Origin: Agelaius tricolor
Lineage: Eukaryota > Chordata > Aves > Passeriformes > Icteridae
Reading direction: 5' to 3'
NCBI GenBank assembly: GCA_023055355.1
Contig: JALJCS010000007.1
Location: forward strand, 5,444,001-5,508,000
DNA: 64,000 bases
The position numbers were made by a program, and so were the translations under genes. The notes below the pieces were generated by a model that had not been told where the DNA came from, did not search any database, and saw nothing but the letters and a program-made list of their open reading frames with translations. Numbering within the stretch: the first letter of the stretch is position 1; each line of letters starts with the position of its first letter. Below, piece by piece: positions 12,801-23,120 of this stretch.

Positions 12801-15800
12801 TTGGTGCCCCTTAGGTGTGGGGATGGTTCAGAGGCTGGAGAAGCTGTACTGATCATCAATTAGCTCTCATGCACAGAGGGATTTTGCAGCACTGATATTT
12901 GTGCACCCCACGTTCACACCCATGGACCAAAAAAATGAGCTGAAAAGCTCATCCAGTCTTTGAGCTACTTTTTCCTCAGAAGGAAGGAGCATGCCTGATT
13001 TTCCTGCACTCCAGGGGCTCCTCACTCAGGGGTCAGACCAAGTGCCCTCCTTGGTCCCACGTGGACCAAGTTCCCTGCAGGAACCTCTGCCATGAGTCAC
13101 CAGGGTTTGCCCTTTACAGCATGAGGTTTATTTTTGAGGCTGCTAGCCAGGCTTAAAAAGTGGGAGTTTTTTTCAGGTCAAAGTTAAATCTGAAGCAATT
13201 TGAGGAGTCTTTGAATTGTGCAAGAAAACCCAGCCTCACCCACATCCAGGATTTGGCAGAAGTGTTGCAGGTTTGGAAGTGCCCCTTATTCTGTCCCCCT
13301 GAGCTTTGCAGAGGGGCGATTAAATTTCAAATGCCATAAAACACTGACGAAATCTGCCAGTCCAAATAGAGCCCCCAAACACAGGCACACTTGGAGAGCA
13401 CCCTATAAACCCTCTTGGGAAAGGGAGCCAGTGGAGGGATGGCCTTTACCTGGTCCAGGATGTGAGAGTTTGGGATTTGACTCTTCAGCTTCCAGGCCAC
13501 GCGGACATTGGACTCGGGGGCATCAAAGCGAGTGCACGGCGTCCTCACGATTTCAGCACCCAGGGCCTTCAGGATATCAACCTTTGGGAGGGAAAAGAGG
13601 AGCTGCACACAGCTGATCCCACTCAGGGGGGGTAACCTGACCCTGCAGGCTCAGGGCAGTGCCAGATGCCAGAGCAGCTTTGCATGTGGGAGGCATTTAT
13701 CATGTGGAGATACAATGTCCAATTCTGGACTCTGCTGTCTCTGACAAGCTCCAGCAGCTCAGGGCCTCCTGCCTGAAGCTGGCATAGGGATTTGAGCCTG
13801 GCTTCGTGCCCTGTCCTACTTGGAGGGCAGGATGGGGACAGGGTGGAGGGAGGTGACAGTGTGCTGCTCCTGGGGGCCAGAGGAAAAGGGCAGAGGGAGC
13901 TGGACAGGGAACAGGGTCTCCTGTGTGCTGGGACTGGAGCCCCAGCATGCAAAGGGGAGATAAAGAAGCTGGTTTTGCCCAAAGTCCCTTCTCTTCTTTC
14001 ACCAAAATTAGGGAAGGAGCAATCAGCCCTGGGTGTCTCCTCTGGAAGATGGGGCTGTCAGTGGGACAGGGGAGTGTTGGGACACCTGGAGATGAAGCCA
14101 TGGCAGCTGGAGGTGGCATCTGACCCAGACCGAGCTTGGGTGAGATTTGGGTTGAATTGAGGGTGACACTTTTGAGAAGGGCTCAGTCCTGAGCCAGGTC
14201 AGGGTGCATGTCTGGCTGCACTGGCAGGAGTTCAGCTGAGCTGTCTGTGAGCCTCTTGGCTCACCAGTGAGGGATTTCTGCCATCTCCAGGATGCTCTGC
14301 TCACCTGACCATCAGCTCTCGTGCAAGTGACTTGAGACACCACCCTGAGAAACAGCTCAGGCAACTCTGAGTGTCCCCAGGTGAAAGAAAACCATAAACA
14401 CACAGAGAGGCCAAGGGACCTGTCAGATGTCAGAGGGGCAGTGAGCAGGACTGGCAGGGTAGCCCTGCCTGCCTCTCCTGCTGTGCTTCACATGCAGCAG
14501 AGCCTGCTCTGTCCCCTGCACCTACTCACTGTGTTTGGCTATCTCACCATCCCAGCTGCACTTCTGACACCAGCAGCCACCAGGCCACCACAGGCTGCTT
14601 TTTTCCCCTAAAGAGGCAAAGTTCTGAACAGCAGCTGTGGCAGTGTGTGGTTGGCTTTTAAAGGGAGGGAGGGAGGGAGGAAGGAAGGAAGGAAGGAAGG
14701 AAGGAAGGAAGGAAGGAAGGAAGGAAGGAAGGAAGGAAGGAAGGAAGGAAGTTCCCTGGCTGTGGGGTAAAACCATAGAGAGCTCTGACCTTCTCCATGC
14801 TCATTTTCTCTGGCAGGACGATGATGCAGCGGTAACCCTTGAGTGCAGCCACCAGTGCCAGCCCAATCCCTGTGGGGTGGGGAGCACAGGGAAGTGGTTG
14901 GCACCACCAGAATTTGGCAATTTGGCAAGAGCCACCCTGCCCACGCTCCTCTCTCCTGGATGGAGCCATGGAGGGGTCACTGACCAGCCACAGGTGAGAG
15001 CATCCTCCACGAGCCCCCTGGGATGTGCTGGGAGCACCAGGGAGGGTGGGAGGATGGGCTGACAGGCAAGTGGAGCTGCAGCATCACTCCTGCTCCCAGG
15101 AGCTCCTCATTCTCACTGAGAGAATGGGTAGAGCCTTTTTCCCCCCACGGAGGCTCAGCCACCTTTCTGTGGGTTTGGTTACACAGGAGAGAGGTGGTTT
15201 TGCTTCAGGAGTGCCTTCCCCTCCCCCTCAGTTGTGGGGGACAGACAGACAGGACTCTGCACATCACTCCATGGCACCTCTGCTCCAGTTTCACTGGGGT
15301 GATGGATGGAGCCAGCTGCTCCCAGCTAGAGCAGGAAGGTGAGGCAGCAGGAGGGAGCAGCCTGGCCCTGCCAGGGGCTGCAGGGAGCCTGGTGCCATTC
15401 CAGCTGCCCCAGGCAGGCAGGGAGCCAGTGTGACCCATGTGGGACACAGCTCTGGGGAAGCACAGACCCCCCTGGCTCCCTGTCTGGGGTGACACAGTGT
15501 GGTGGGGTGACAAGTGACACCAACAAGGCCAAAAATCACAGGAATTCTGTTCCAACCCCTCAGGGGAATGGTGTCTGGGAACCTCTGAGAATTCAAAAGC
15601 TTCCCAGCCTGAAAACACCCAGGGCTGCCCCAGCTCCTGATGCTGTCTGCCTTGGTACAAGGAGACCTTCCAGGCACGCCTGTGCAGGTGTGGGACCCTC
15701 ACAGGACCCTCAGGAATTTCAGCAAGGAAGCACCTCAGCATCCCAGGAGGCCTGTGGCCACCAGGAGGGGAGCTGAGGGGAGGATGGAGCCAGAGCCCAA

Positions 15801-18800
15801 CCTTGTAACCCCAAATGCAAATCCCTGCTCCTCAGAAATTGCCCCCTGCCCAGTTCCCAGGCAGAGGGAGCACCCCTGCCCTTCCCACCTGTGTTTCCTG
15901 AAGTGGGTTCAATCAGAGTGTCCCCTGGTTTGATAATCCCAGCTCTCTCTGCATCCTCCACCATCCTGAGGCTGATGCGGTCCTTCACACTGCCCCCAGC
16001 ATTGAAATACTCACATTTTGCCACTGGAAAGGGAAAAAAAGGGGACACTCCATCAGGCACCAGCTCCCCCAGGCCTCACTGCAGTGTTAGGACACCTCTT
16101 CCTCCTCTGCAGGACTTTCCTTTGCTCAGGGGAAAGGAGATGGTGGATGCAGGATGCCCTTTGCATCCACCACCTGCTCTTCTGGGATTATCCATCAGCA
16201 CAGAGTCCTTCTTTCCCCCATGTTTCCTCCACCCTGGATGGGTTTGAAGCCAACCTGGACAGCCCAGGATGGGTTTAAAATCAGCTGGGCATGGTCGCTG
16301 CATGGTGGGAGGTCCCACACTGGCACAACACCCCTTAAGGACTCTTCTGTGGGCAAGGGTTAGCAGCAAGGCCTCACTGTCTATCCTGGGGCATTGAGGT
16401 TTTTAACAGATATCTAAAAAAGCTCCCCTTTTGCAGTGATCTGTAGTCCTGACTGAGGTGCCATAAAAAATCCCAAACAGAAATAACATTTTCAAGTGTC
16501 AGGCCAAATGAGAGTTTCTTTCACTGAGCTAGCAACAAACCAAGTAAGTTTCCAAGGTATGTTCAGATTGCAATGCAAAGCACATCTCAGTCCTCACTGG
16601 GGTCTCCACACCACAGCATTCTTCTCACCAAGGCTTTGATGAACATCTGCAGCTGAACTGGAGCTACTGAGCTCTGTTTTATGGACAACAGGGAGAAATG
16701 GGGATTTCCAGGGGTGTTTTTCCCTTCACCCTGGCAGACACAGCGACCTGAGGCTGAGAAATCAGCCCTGTACCTGAGCAGCCTGAACAGAAAAAGGAAA
16801 TCTTGTGCTCATCGTTACATTTCATAATGCAAAGTGCCACAACTCCAGCTGCACGAGGGTCCCTGGGGGCACAGAGAACACCAGGCAATCCCATCCAGCT
16901 GTAGCTGCTTCCTTTCATTCCTGTGTTTGCTGGGAAGGGGCTCTGTGCTGGCACAGACAGGACTGTGGAGCTGCTCTGCCTGCTCTGCTCTGCTTCCCCT
17001 CCTGTGCCAGGGGAGGGAGACACCATCCCAGAAAATGGGATCTGCCTGGCTTTCCCAGCACCTCAAGCACCAGCCAGACACACTCCAGAGGTGCACCAGG
17101 CACTGCACATCTGTCCTCCCACCTCCATGGTGTCCTGGTGTCCCCTCAGCTCTCATTGTGGGCAGGGTGAGGCAGTGCAGTGTGGAATAGCAAGCCATGA
17201 CTAAAAGCTGGAATCTCAGGGGAACACAATCCTCGGTTTTTCAGTGTGGAGGTTGCAGGGCTGGTGGCCCAAGGATCCCAGATGCTGAGAAAGGATCAGG
17301 TGGGAAAGCCCAGGGTGCTTTCCCTGTGTCTGTATGCTCAGTGGGGTCTGGCTGCCCTTATAGTTATTCATAGTTATTTAATTTAATAATAGTTATTTCA
17401 TAAATAACTCTGTGGTTCCCAGGTGCCACACAGCACTGCAGGGCTCTGCTGTGCCATGAGTGCTCAGCAAGTCCCTCCTTACTCAGCTGTGTGACACTTT
17501 TGGCACTTTCTGCCTCTCAGAATTTGCCTTTCTGCCCAATTTGGATCAAATTAATTATCAGGGTTAGGAGTTAGAGGAAAGGAGACTGAAAAGTCCACAT
17601 GCACAGATCTGAGTTTATCACCCTTGTGACTGTAGGGGACCAGCCTAAAGCCAAGCCTTACATGAGACAGCACCAGCAAACATCTCCTTAGGGAGAGGAC
17701 TTAGATCCACCCCCAAATTTGGGCCAGGTCTGCTCTGAGCTTATGCTGCTGTTATCTGGCAGGAGAGATGCCTCACTACCATTGCCCCCCTGCTCATTGC
17801 TGCTTGAAACCTCCTGTTTGGCACAAAAAATTACTGCCTAATAAGCAGGAGAGCCCAACAGGAGCCATATCTGCCCCTGCCTGTCTCTGTTCTTCTCACA
17901 GAGCCTCTTCTGAAGCCCCCCTCCAGCACCCCTCACCCTCACCTCATGGCATGCAAAAACCTGCTGGGAAGGGGACACTCACAGAGCTCACACTTGAGCC
18001 CATAGGACTTCCCAATCTTGTTGATTTGGACCATTGGGGTGCAGCCAATTTTCTTGAGGATATTGGGCAAGATCTTCTTTTCTTCTGTCCTGAAATAATG
18101 CAGGGAAAAACAAACAAACAAAAAATCAAATCAAAACTATTGTTGTGCAACATGAACCAAGAGAAAATCTGAGTGAGGTTTCAACAACTTTATCAAGGCC
18201 ACCAAAACACAGCTCAGCTCCAAGAGAAAAAGTCCCCATCAACAATTAGTGGCACCAGGAGTTAGTTACAGTTCTCCATCATGAGTTATTAGGGGTTTTT
18301 TTACATAAAAAGTTAATTAATTTTCAAGGTTGTTTTGAAATGCCTTGCTCTGCAAAACCCTAGGCCAGATCTGTAATGAGTGAGAAGATGCTGGCAAGCC
18401 TTAGGATGTTATGCTGTGGGTGAGAAAACCAGGAGACACAGCACAAGGATCCTCCTCTTCTCCCCATCCTGCCCAGCCCCATCTCTGCTCCCCACATTTC
18501 CAGCTGCCTCTGGGCCAGGTGTTGCTGCCCAGGACTGCCAAACTTGCAAGGATGGCTCCAAGCCATCAGAGAAGCCCAAACCTCAGAGGGTTCTGGGGAG
18601 TGTTTTGCAAACAGTTGAACCCAGCTCTGTCATCAGTGAAATCCAGCTGCCCAGATTTGCTCCAGCAGAAGCCAAAAACCACAGCAACAGCAGCCTGAAA
18701 AACACCTGATTGCCCAAGACACCTTGCCAGGGAGCTCACAGCCCTGAGCTCTCTCACAGATTGATGAGGGCTGTGTTTCTTTGGGCCACATCCTGGTCAC

Positions 18801-21800
18801 AAGCTGTCATGGTTTGATGCTGGTGCAATGCCAGTGCCCCCATGAAAATATATTCTCCTTAATGTCTGCTGTGAGACCAGAAATAGAGCAAAGCAGGCTC
18901 AAGCTTAGAAATAAAGAAAAAAAAAATTATTAACCTACAGCTATATGTAAAAAGGAACACACACACAACTCAGAATGTTCCAAAACATTCCTCCTCTCCT
19001 CACCCAATTTCCAACACAGCACAGTGAGACAAAACCTTGGATTCTGTAGGTGTGATATAAACACCTCCTGCCCTGCAGGAGTGCAGGGGTTTAGTGAAGG
19101 TCTTTCCTACCAAGAGGTTCCAGGCTCCCTGCATCCCTAGCCCAGAAATGATGGGATGTGCTGTTACCTCTCCCACTGATATCTCAGGCACCACTGAGTG
19201 CTGCCAAATGTGAAGCAATAACACAATAAATGAGCTTCCCCCACAGCTGCTCCAAAAGCCACTTTTGAAATGTTCAGGGATTTATTTCAGTGGGGCTGAG
19301 CCTTGGCTCCTTCAGGTGAGGTTTAACTGAGCCTGGCTCTCTTGAGGGTGACCTGAGTTACTGCATTGCACATCTGGATTGCATCCTGCAGGTGCTGATG
19401 TCAGCTCAGGACAGCAGACAAGGATGGTTTTCCCCTAAGATTCCAGCTTTTAGTCATGGCCTGCTATTCCTTGAGATGTCCAGGGGAAAACCAGTCCTGG
19501 CAAAGCAAAGGATTCCTGCTGAGGTTATGCTGGGTCAGAACCAGCTCGAGGGGTGGCAGAACTAGTCTACCTCTGTATCTCTCAAAACAATTTAAATATT
19601 TTATGTTCTTAATTAAATGACAACCTGTTTCCTCCCTCTGCTTCTACCCTCAGAACTCAATCAGATTTCACCTGGGAATCTCAGGAAGATTTTTGCTCCA
19701 TCTGTGGCTTACCCAGAGCAGGGAAACCAAAGCACCTCTCTCTCCATGCCCTGCTGCAGAGCTGTGATGGGTCCCAGTGTGTTTTTCCCTGCTGCACAGT
19801 GGGTTATGGTTCAGCTCCTGCCCCAGCAGGGCTGTGTGGGCCCTCACAGCCAGACTCCATTCCCAGAGCAGTGTTTGGGAAATGTGTCCCCATCTCCCAT
19901 CTGGGGGTGGGATGGGCCCAGCCACTGGCACCACCACGGCACCCTGATGCTCAATTGTTAAAAAAAATATAATTTTATCCTGCTCAGAATGATAATTGAG
20001 GGGGGAAAAAAAATTAATTTTGACTGAAAAGAGCTGATTCTCTCCTCAGGCACCAGCTGCAGGGGTTGCACTGAGCCATGCACAGCTTGCTGGATCAGCT
20101 CAAGGGCTCTGCATTCCATCCATTCCTCCCTCCTGCATGGGCCAGACCCAGAGGCTGCTCTGGGCTACCCACATGCTGGTGGCTGTGCCCTGGCCTTGTC
20201 CTGCCTGGCACATGGTCAGGCATGAGCATGCAGAGCAGTGCTGCACCTCCCATGGCCTCCACTCCCTGGGGCTGCATTCCAGGAGTTTTACTCCAGTCGC
20301 TGGAGCTGGATCCCTGCTTCACATCTCTGCACTGCAGGACGTGTCTGCAGTTCCTCTGACATTTATGGGACAGCCTTATCTTTAGTAGCTTGTCTGGGTC
20401 TGGTTTGCAGGGTCATTAAAGCACCTCTTGTCAGGACTAGTCTGGGCCCTCACGTCACCCTGGGAGGGAACCTGCTGCTGTGAGGGCAGGAACAGCTCAG
20501 AGCAAGCACTTTTCTCTGCACTGGGGCCATTTGCTGCTGATATAAAAGCCCAGGCCCTGGTAATCCATTTTTGTGAAGGCCTCTCAGCCATCTAAAATAA
20601 AATGCCCCAAACGAGGAGATGCCCTGGAAAACACAGAGCCTGAGACTAGAGCCAGCCACATCCTTCTGCAAAAATAAAAGGGAGTGAAAAAAGTCTTCTT
20701 GGAGATGGCAAAAGAGAAAAGCTGCTTTTGCCATTTGGAATATAAACCATCATTAACACAACAGCTGGCTTCTGGCCATGACCATCCTGGTGTAACAACA
20801 ACCTCCAGGAAAAGGTGCTGAGCTGCAGCACCTGAAGAAATCAGCGCAGAGGAATTACTTACAAGGGAACACAGGAGTGTGGAGACTTGCTGGCAGGAGT
20901 TGTGGCTGTCCATGTGCACTTGCTGGGCAAGTTGGGAAGGATCCAGGTGCTGTCCTGACCACTGGCACCCCTGCCATTCACCAGGGGGCACTTCTTACTC
21001 AGCTCCTGTGGGGTGGAAACAGAGGCCACGTGTCACTGTCACATTTTCTGAAAAATCCCCTTGCCAGGATTTCTTCTCCTGGGAAGCTGGGAAGCTTCAG
21101 CTTCTCCATGTTTTGCTACTTTGGAATGTGATTTGGAGAATTGTTTACCCAGCATGTGAATTGTTTTTAATTAATGGCCAATCACAGCCAGCTGTGTTGG
21201 GCTCTCTGAGTCTTTTATTATTCATTCATGAGTTTTTATTATTCATTCTTTTCCAGCCTTCTGTGCGTCTCTTTTCTCTTTCTTTAGTATAGTTTTAGTA
21301 CATAATTTTCTTATAATATGATTGATATATGATATTATATATTATATGATATACGATATAATATAATATAATATAATATAATATAATATAATATAATATA
21401 ATATAATATAATATAATATAATATAATATATCAGCCTTCTGAGAACTTGGAGTCAATTCTCATCTCTCACCTTGTCCTGGGGACCCTCAAAACACACACA
21501 ACAATTGGTGACCACAGTCACATAGACAGCTGGGAGAAAAATAGCTGCAGAAGAGGAAAAAAATGGCATTTGGGTGTGAAGGGAGGGTGGCTTGGAGCAA
21601 CCTGCTGGCACTGCAACCACATGGATCTAGGTGGGTAAGGAGGTTGTAGGGGTGGAAGGAGATGAACAGATGAAAGGATGTTGTAGTGAGGTGAGTGTCA
21701 GTCCCTTCTCCCAGGGAGCAAGAGGAAATGGACTCAAGTTGCCCCAGGGGAAATTATACATTTGAAAAAAAATGAGAATATACATTAGGAAAAAAATTTC

Positions 21801-23120
21801 ATGAAAGGGTTGTAAAGCATTTGAATGGAATTCGCAGTGAAGTGGTGGAGGCACCATCCCTGGAAGTGTTCAAAACTCCTGTGGAGGTGGCACTTGAGGA
21901 CACAGACTCATGGTGAACGTGGTGGTGTGGGTTCATGGCTGGACCTGATGATCATAACAGTCTTTCCCAACCTTAGCAATTGCATGACTCCATGATTCCA
22001 TGACAAAATTGCTCTTTTGGAGTGGTGTGTTAGATCCCTTACATAATCTGAGCATCTTCTTCAGTACATCTTCTTCCCCATCTCAAAACCATCACCTCCA
22101 CTAGGAAATTTTATGCTCCTAATTTAATTATTTTGTCAAGAACAGCTTTTTTCACCGTAGCAGTGAAGAACCTGCAGGTAAATCCATCCAGCAATAATTG
22201 GAGAATGCTTTTATGGTGATGGTGGCACTTAGAGGTCACCTCTGCTCTGGCATCCAAGTGTATTAAAATTGAGAAAAAAGAACCAATGAAAATAAAATAG
22301 CAAAGGGCAGCAAAGGTGCTTGGGGTACTGAGCAACCCCCACAGTAAAGCAGCTTAAAGAGAGGAGGATTCATCAGGCTGGAAATGAGACAAGAGGCTGG
22401 TGCTGAGAGCAGGCTCTAAATCCTGGGGGAGCTGGAGAAGGCACAGCAAATAATGAGCAATAAATAATGAGGCAGAATGGAATTATCAGGAGCAACTACA
22501 GAGGCAGAGCAAATAAAAAATGGAATGAGAAAAGGGTTAAAGAAGTTAGAGAAGGTTGAGTTTGGTAGCAGATTTTAAGCACACAAGCCCTGATGGCATC
22601 AGTGCTCTGCAGGAAGGCAATTTGCTGTGATGTTCTCTCTGTGTTCCTGGTGCATATACAGACAAAAGGAGGAGTCTGGGCTTAAAGTTTATTTTCAACA
22701 TCTCCCACTGAACAATAGCAGAAACAAATAAACCCAGAAAAGAGTTACATGCAGGTTTGGAGTGACCTCTCTGCTCTGATCCCCTCTGCAATCCATCCAC
22801 CACCCATCTGTGCTAAGGAAACAAACCACATGGAGAAAAACCACATGAGTTTTGGTATCTGTAAGTTCCTTTTCTGGCTTGTTCACAGAATGAATTCACC
22901 TTGATTCAACCATTAGTGAATAAAGGGACCTTGAAACTCCACAGGGTCATGGATGAAGGCTTGTGTCTCACTTAGACTGAGGATGAGAGCTGCTGTTAGG
23001 CTGCTTAGTCTGTCCTGTCTCCCTACACCTCTGTGGTGGTGCATTCTGCAATTAGAGCAAGTCTGACCCTTTCCTTACCTTTGCTGCAGCAGAAATGATC
23101 AAAGACATGATGCTGGACAT
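801..23120 (-). CDS. CBS-like paralog (copy B), diverged but intact cystathionine beta-synthase
   Basis: This is a second CBS gene in tandem, downstream of copy A on the same strand. Exons 2-16: 20863-21005, 17983-18089, 15889-16023, 14790-14869, 13450-13581, 12489-12558, 10940-11031, 8890-9015, 7228-7312, 5586-5691, 5015-5086, 3718-3852, 3066-3174, 2670-2754, 801-898. All have GT/AG borders and all phases match copy A; together they give 524 codons plus TAG. A possible exon 1 at 23079-23120 would make 538 aa. Seen: heme Cys and His 13 residues apart, PLP Lys in [24 protein letters not shown] (CXXC kept), PWWW and a degenerate CBS-domain pair. Odd points: human Tyr308 is His here, exons 6 and 12 are each one codon shorter, and the N-terminus and C-terminal regulatory domain have drifted. 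The intact frame argues against a pseudogene. Function is inferred as a PLP beta-replacement enzyme; substrate and regulation may differ from CBS. Confidence 0.9.
2670..2754 (-). CDS. CBS-like copy B exon 15
   Basis: 85 bp, encoding [19 protein letters not shown] and AIIVHEQMQ. Same length and phase as A. Confidence 0.94.
3066..3174 (-). CDS. CBS-like copy B exon 14
   Basis: 109 bp, encoding [19 protein letters not shown] and [23 protein letters not shown] of A has become [12 protein letters not shown], the strongest drift in the regulatory domain. Confidence 0.94.
3718..3852 (-). CDS. CBS-like copy B exon 13 (first CBS motif)
   Basis: 135 bp, encoding PWWW (first W shared), [24 protein letters not shown] and [10 protein letters not shown]. 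Asp444 and Gln445 equivalents are kept, Phe443 is Tyr, and the Asp of VVDE is Ala. Confidence 0.95.
5015..5086 (-). CDS. CBS-like copy B exon 12
   Basis: 72 bp, one codon shorter than in A. It encodes [14 protein letters not shown] and [10 protein letters not shown], the interdomain linker, which has drifted strongly from [10 protein letters not shown]. Confidence 0.92.
5586..5691 (-). CDS. CBS-like copy B exon 11
   Basis: 106 bp, encoding [20 protein letters not shown] and [13 protein letters not shown]. The second part is closer to human CBS than copy A is (ILPDSV versus ICPDSI). Confidence 0.95.
7228..7312 (-). CDS. CBS-like copy B exon 10
   Basis: 85 bp, encoding [20 protein letters not shown] and IREEGLLC. 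Donor TGTG|GTAAGC as in A. Confidence 0.95.
8065..8515 (+). mobile_element. Probable LTR in intron 9 of copy B
   Basis: An AT-rich stretch with AATAAA (8414-8419) followed by TTTGAGCCTGCTTTGCC and a CTACCACA-like end, resembling the R-U5 region of avian LTRs. Boundaries are approximate. Confidence 0.45.
8890..9015 (-). CDS. CBS-like copy B exon 9
   Basis: 126 bp. It starts [18 protein letters not shown] and contains [16 protein letters not shown]. The residue matching human Tyr308 is His, while the neighbouring Gly307 equivalent is kept. It contains two potential N-glycosylation sequons (NKT, NTT) of no likely meaning for a cytosolic enzyme. Confidence 0.95.
9190..9641 (+). mobile_element. 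Solo LTR in intron 8 of copy B
   Basis: Starts TGTTATTGTGG and ends CTCTCACA, with TATAAAAG at 9480-9487 and AATAAA at 9599-9604: full U3-R-U5 order on the plus strand. No internal viral sequence adjoins. Confidence 0.7.
10021..10564 (+). mobile_element. Solo LTR with expanded AT microsatellite, intron 8 of copy B
   Basis: TGTCACTATGATATTTTCTG start, a CCAATCACCA motif, GTATAG repeats expanded into an AT tract (10300-10500), and a CATCTCTCACCTCATCCTG end. Same family as 21031, 44188 and 46889. Confidence 0.8.
10675..10912 (+). mobile_element. CR1 LINE 3' end
   Basis: Typical CR1 tail: GGTGGTGAGGCCCTGGCACA, CCATCCCTGGAATTGTTCAA, TTCCAACCCAAACCACTCTG and a TGATTC end. Noncoding fragment in intron 8 of copy B. 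Confidence 0.85.
10940..11031 (-). CDS. CBS-like copy B exon 8 (GTGGT loop, CPEC)
   Basis: 92 bp, encoding [19 protein letters not shown] and [12 protein letters not shown]. The PLP-phosphate loop, the CXXC motif and the Arg equivalent to human Arg266 are kept; Gly between the cysteines is Glu here. Confidence 0.95.
11303..11545 (+). mobile_element. CR1 LINE 3' end
   Basis: GGTTTAGGTTGGATATTAGG, GAAAGGTTCTTCCCCCAGAG and GATATTCTGTGATTCTGTG mark a CR1 tail in intron 7 of copy B. Confidence 0.8.
12489..12558 (-). CDS. CBS-like copy B exon 7
   Basis: 70 bp, encoding [20 protein letters not shown] and QCE. The active-site Tyr in HYDTTA (human Tyr223) is kept. Confidence 0.95.
13450..13581 (-). 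CDS. CBS-like copy B exon 6
   Basis: 132 bp, one codon shorter than A: TPCTRFD replaces TPTTARFD. It encodes [27 protein letters not shown] and IPNSHILDQ. The acceptor is AAAG|GTT, with an unfavourable purine before AG; the donor is CAG|GTAAAG. Confidence 0.95.
14664..14750 (+). repeat. GGAA tetranucleotide microsatellite
   Basis: GGGA then GGAA units run for about 85 bp in intron 5 of copy B, starting 38 bp downstream of the exon 5 donor on the transcribed strand (where it reads TTCC). Confidence 0.97.
14790..14869 (-). CDS. CBS-like copy B exon 5
   Basis: 80 bp, encoding [20 protein letters not shown] and EKMSMEK. Donor AAG|GTCAG as in A. The downstream intron begins with a GGAA microsatellite, 38 bp past the donor on the transcribed strand. 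Confidence 0.95.
15889..16023 (-). CDS. CBS-like copy B exon 4 (PLP lysine)
   Basis: 135 bp. It encodes [17 protein letters not shown] with the PLP lysine, and [14 protein letters not shown]. Only two residues differ from copy A, so catalytic-core selection is evident. Borders are CCAG|TGGC and ACAG|GTGGG. Confidence 0.96.
17184..17233 (+). repeat. Inverted repeat arm 1, intron 3 of copy B
   Basis: 50 bp whose reverse complement recurs at 19421-19470 with 46 of 50 matches (hand alignment). Confidence 0.9.
17983..18089 (-). CDS. CBS-like copy B exon 3
   Basis: 107 bp, identical in length and phase to A. It encodes [20 protein letters not shown] and [14 protein letters not shown]; 24 of 35 complete codons match A by hand alignment. 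It is bracketed by a 50-bp inverted repeat at 17184-17233 and 19421-19470. Confidence 0.94.
18807..19230. mobile_element. Possible ERV-derived repeat in intron 2 of copy B
   Basis: A TCATGGTTTGATGCTGGTGC segment followed by CAATGCCAGTGCCCCCATGA resembles a widespread avian ERV segment by general appearance. There is no intact frame. Boundaries and orientation are uncertain. Confidence 0.35.
19421..19470 (-). repeat. Inverted repeat arm 2, intron 2 of copy B
   Basis: Partner of 17184-17233. The two arms enclose exon 3 of copy B. Confidence 0.9.
20863..21005 (-). CDS. CBS-like copy B exon 2 (diverged heme-binding segment)
   Basis: 143 bp, phase 0 in and phase 2 out, as in copy A. It reads [10 protein letters not shown], then [13 protein letters not shown] and [12 protein letters not shown]. 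It aligns with A's WIRPDTPSKCTWKLG...SPHHH: Cys in SKCTW and His in SPH are 13 residues apart, as are the heme ligands of CBS. Acceptor CCCACAG|GAG, donor TT|GTAAG. It is 69 bp shorter than in A. An LTR begins 25 bp upstream of the exon. Confidence 0.85.
21031..21503 (+). mobile_element. Solo LTR 25 bp from the exon-2 acceptor of copy B
   Basis: TGTCACTGTCACATTTTCTG start, CCAATCACAGC, an ATAAT microsatellite (21340-21430), TCAGCCTTCTGAGAAC and an ACACACAACA end. It is antisense to copy B and separated from exon 2 by only 25 bp of intron. Confidence 0.85.
21770..21998 (+). mobile_element. CR1 LINE 3' end
   Basis: Contains TTCGCAGTGAAGTGGTGGAG, CCATCCCTGGAAGTGTTCAA and a CATGATTCCATGA end; in the putative intron 1 of copy B. 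Confidence 0.75.
23079..23120 (-). CDS. CBS-like copy B, candidate first exon
   Basis: ATG at 23120 (G at -3) opens [14 protein letters not shown] and ends AAG|GTAAGG, a strong donor in phase 0, as exon 2 requires. It is exactly 42 bp from ATG to donor, like exon 1 of copy A, though the residues are not similar. The intron to exon 2 (2.1 kb) would hold an LTR and a CR1. Homology and use are inference. Confidence 0.35.

Noticed and set aside
20584..20991. 135-aa minus-strand frame overlapping exon 2 of copy B
   Set aside because: Wrong frame; the CBS-homologous frame over 20863-21005 has the proper splice sites and heme ligands.
801..21005. Copy B as a processed or decayed pseudogene
   Set aside because: It has introns at all the same positions as copy A, intact splice sites, no stops or frameshifts, and both length changes are whole codons.
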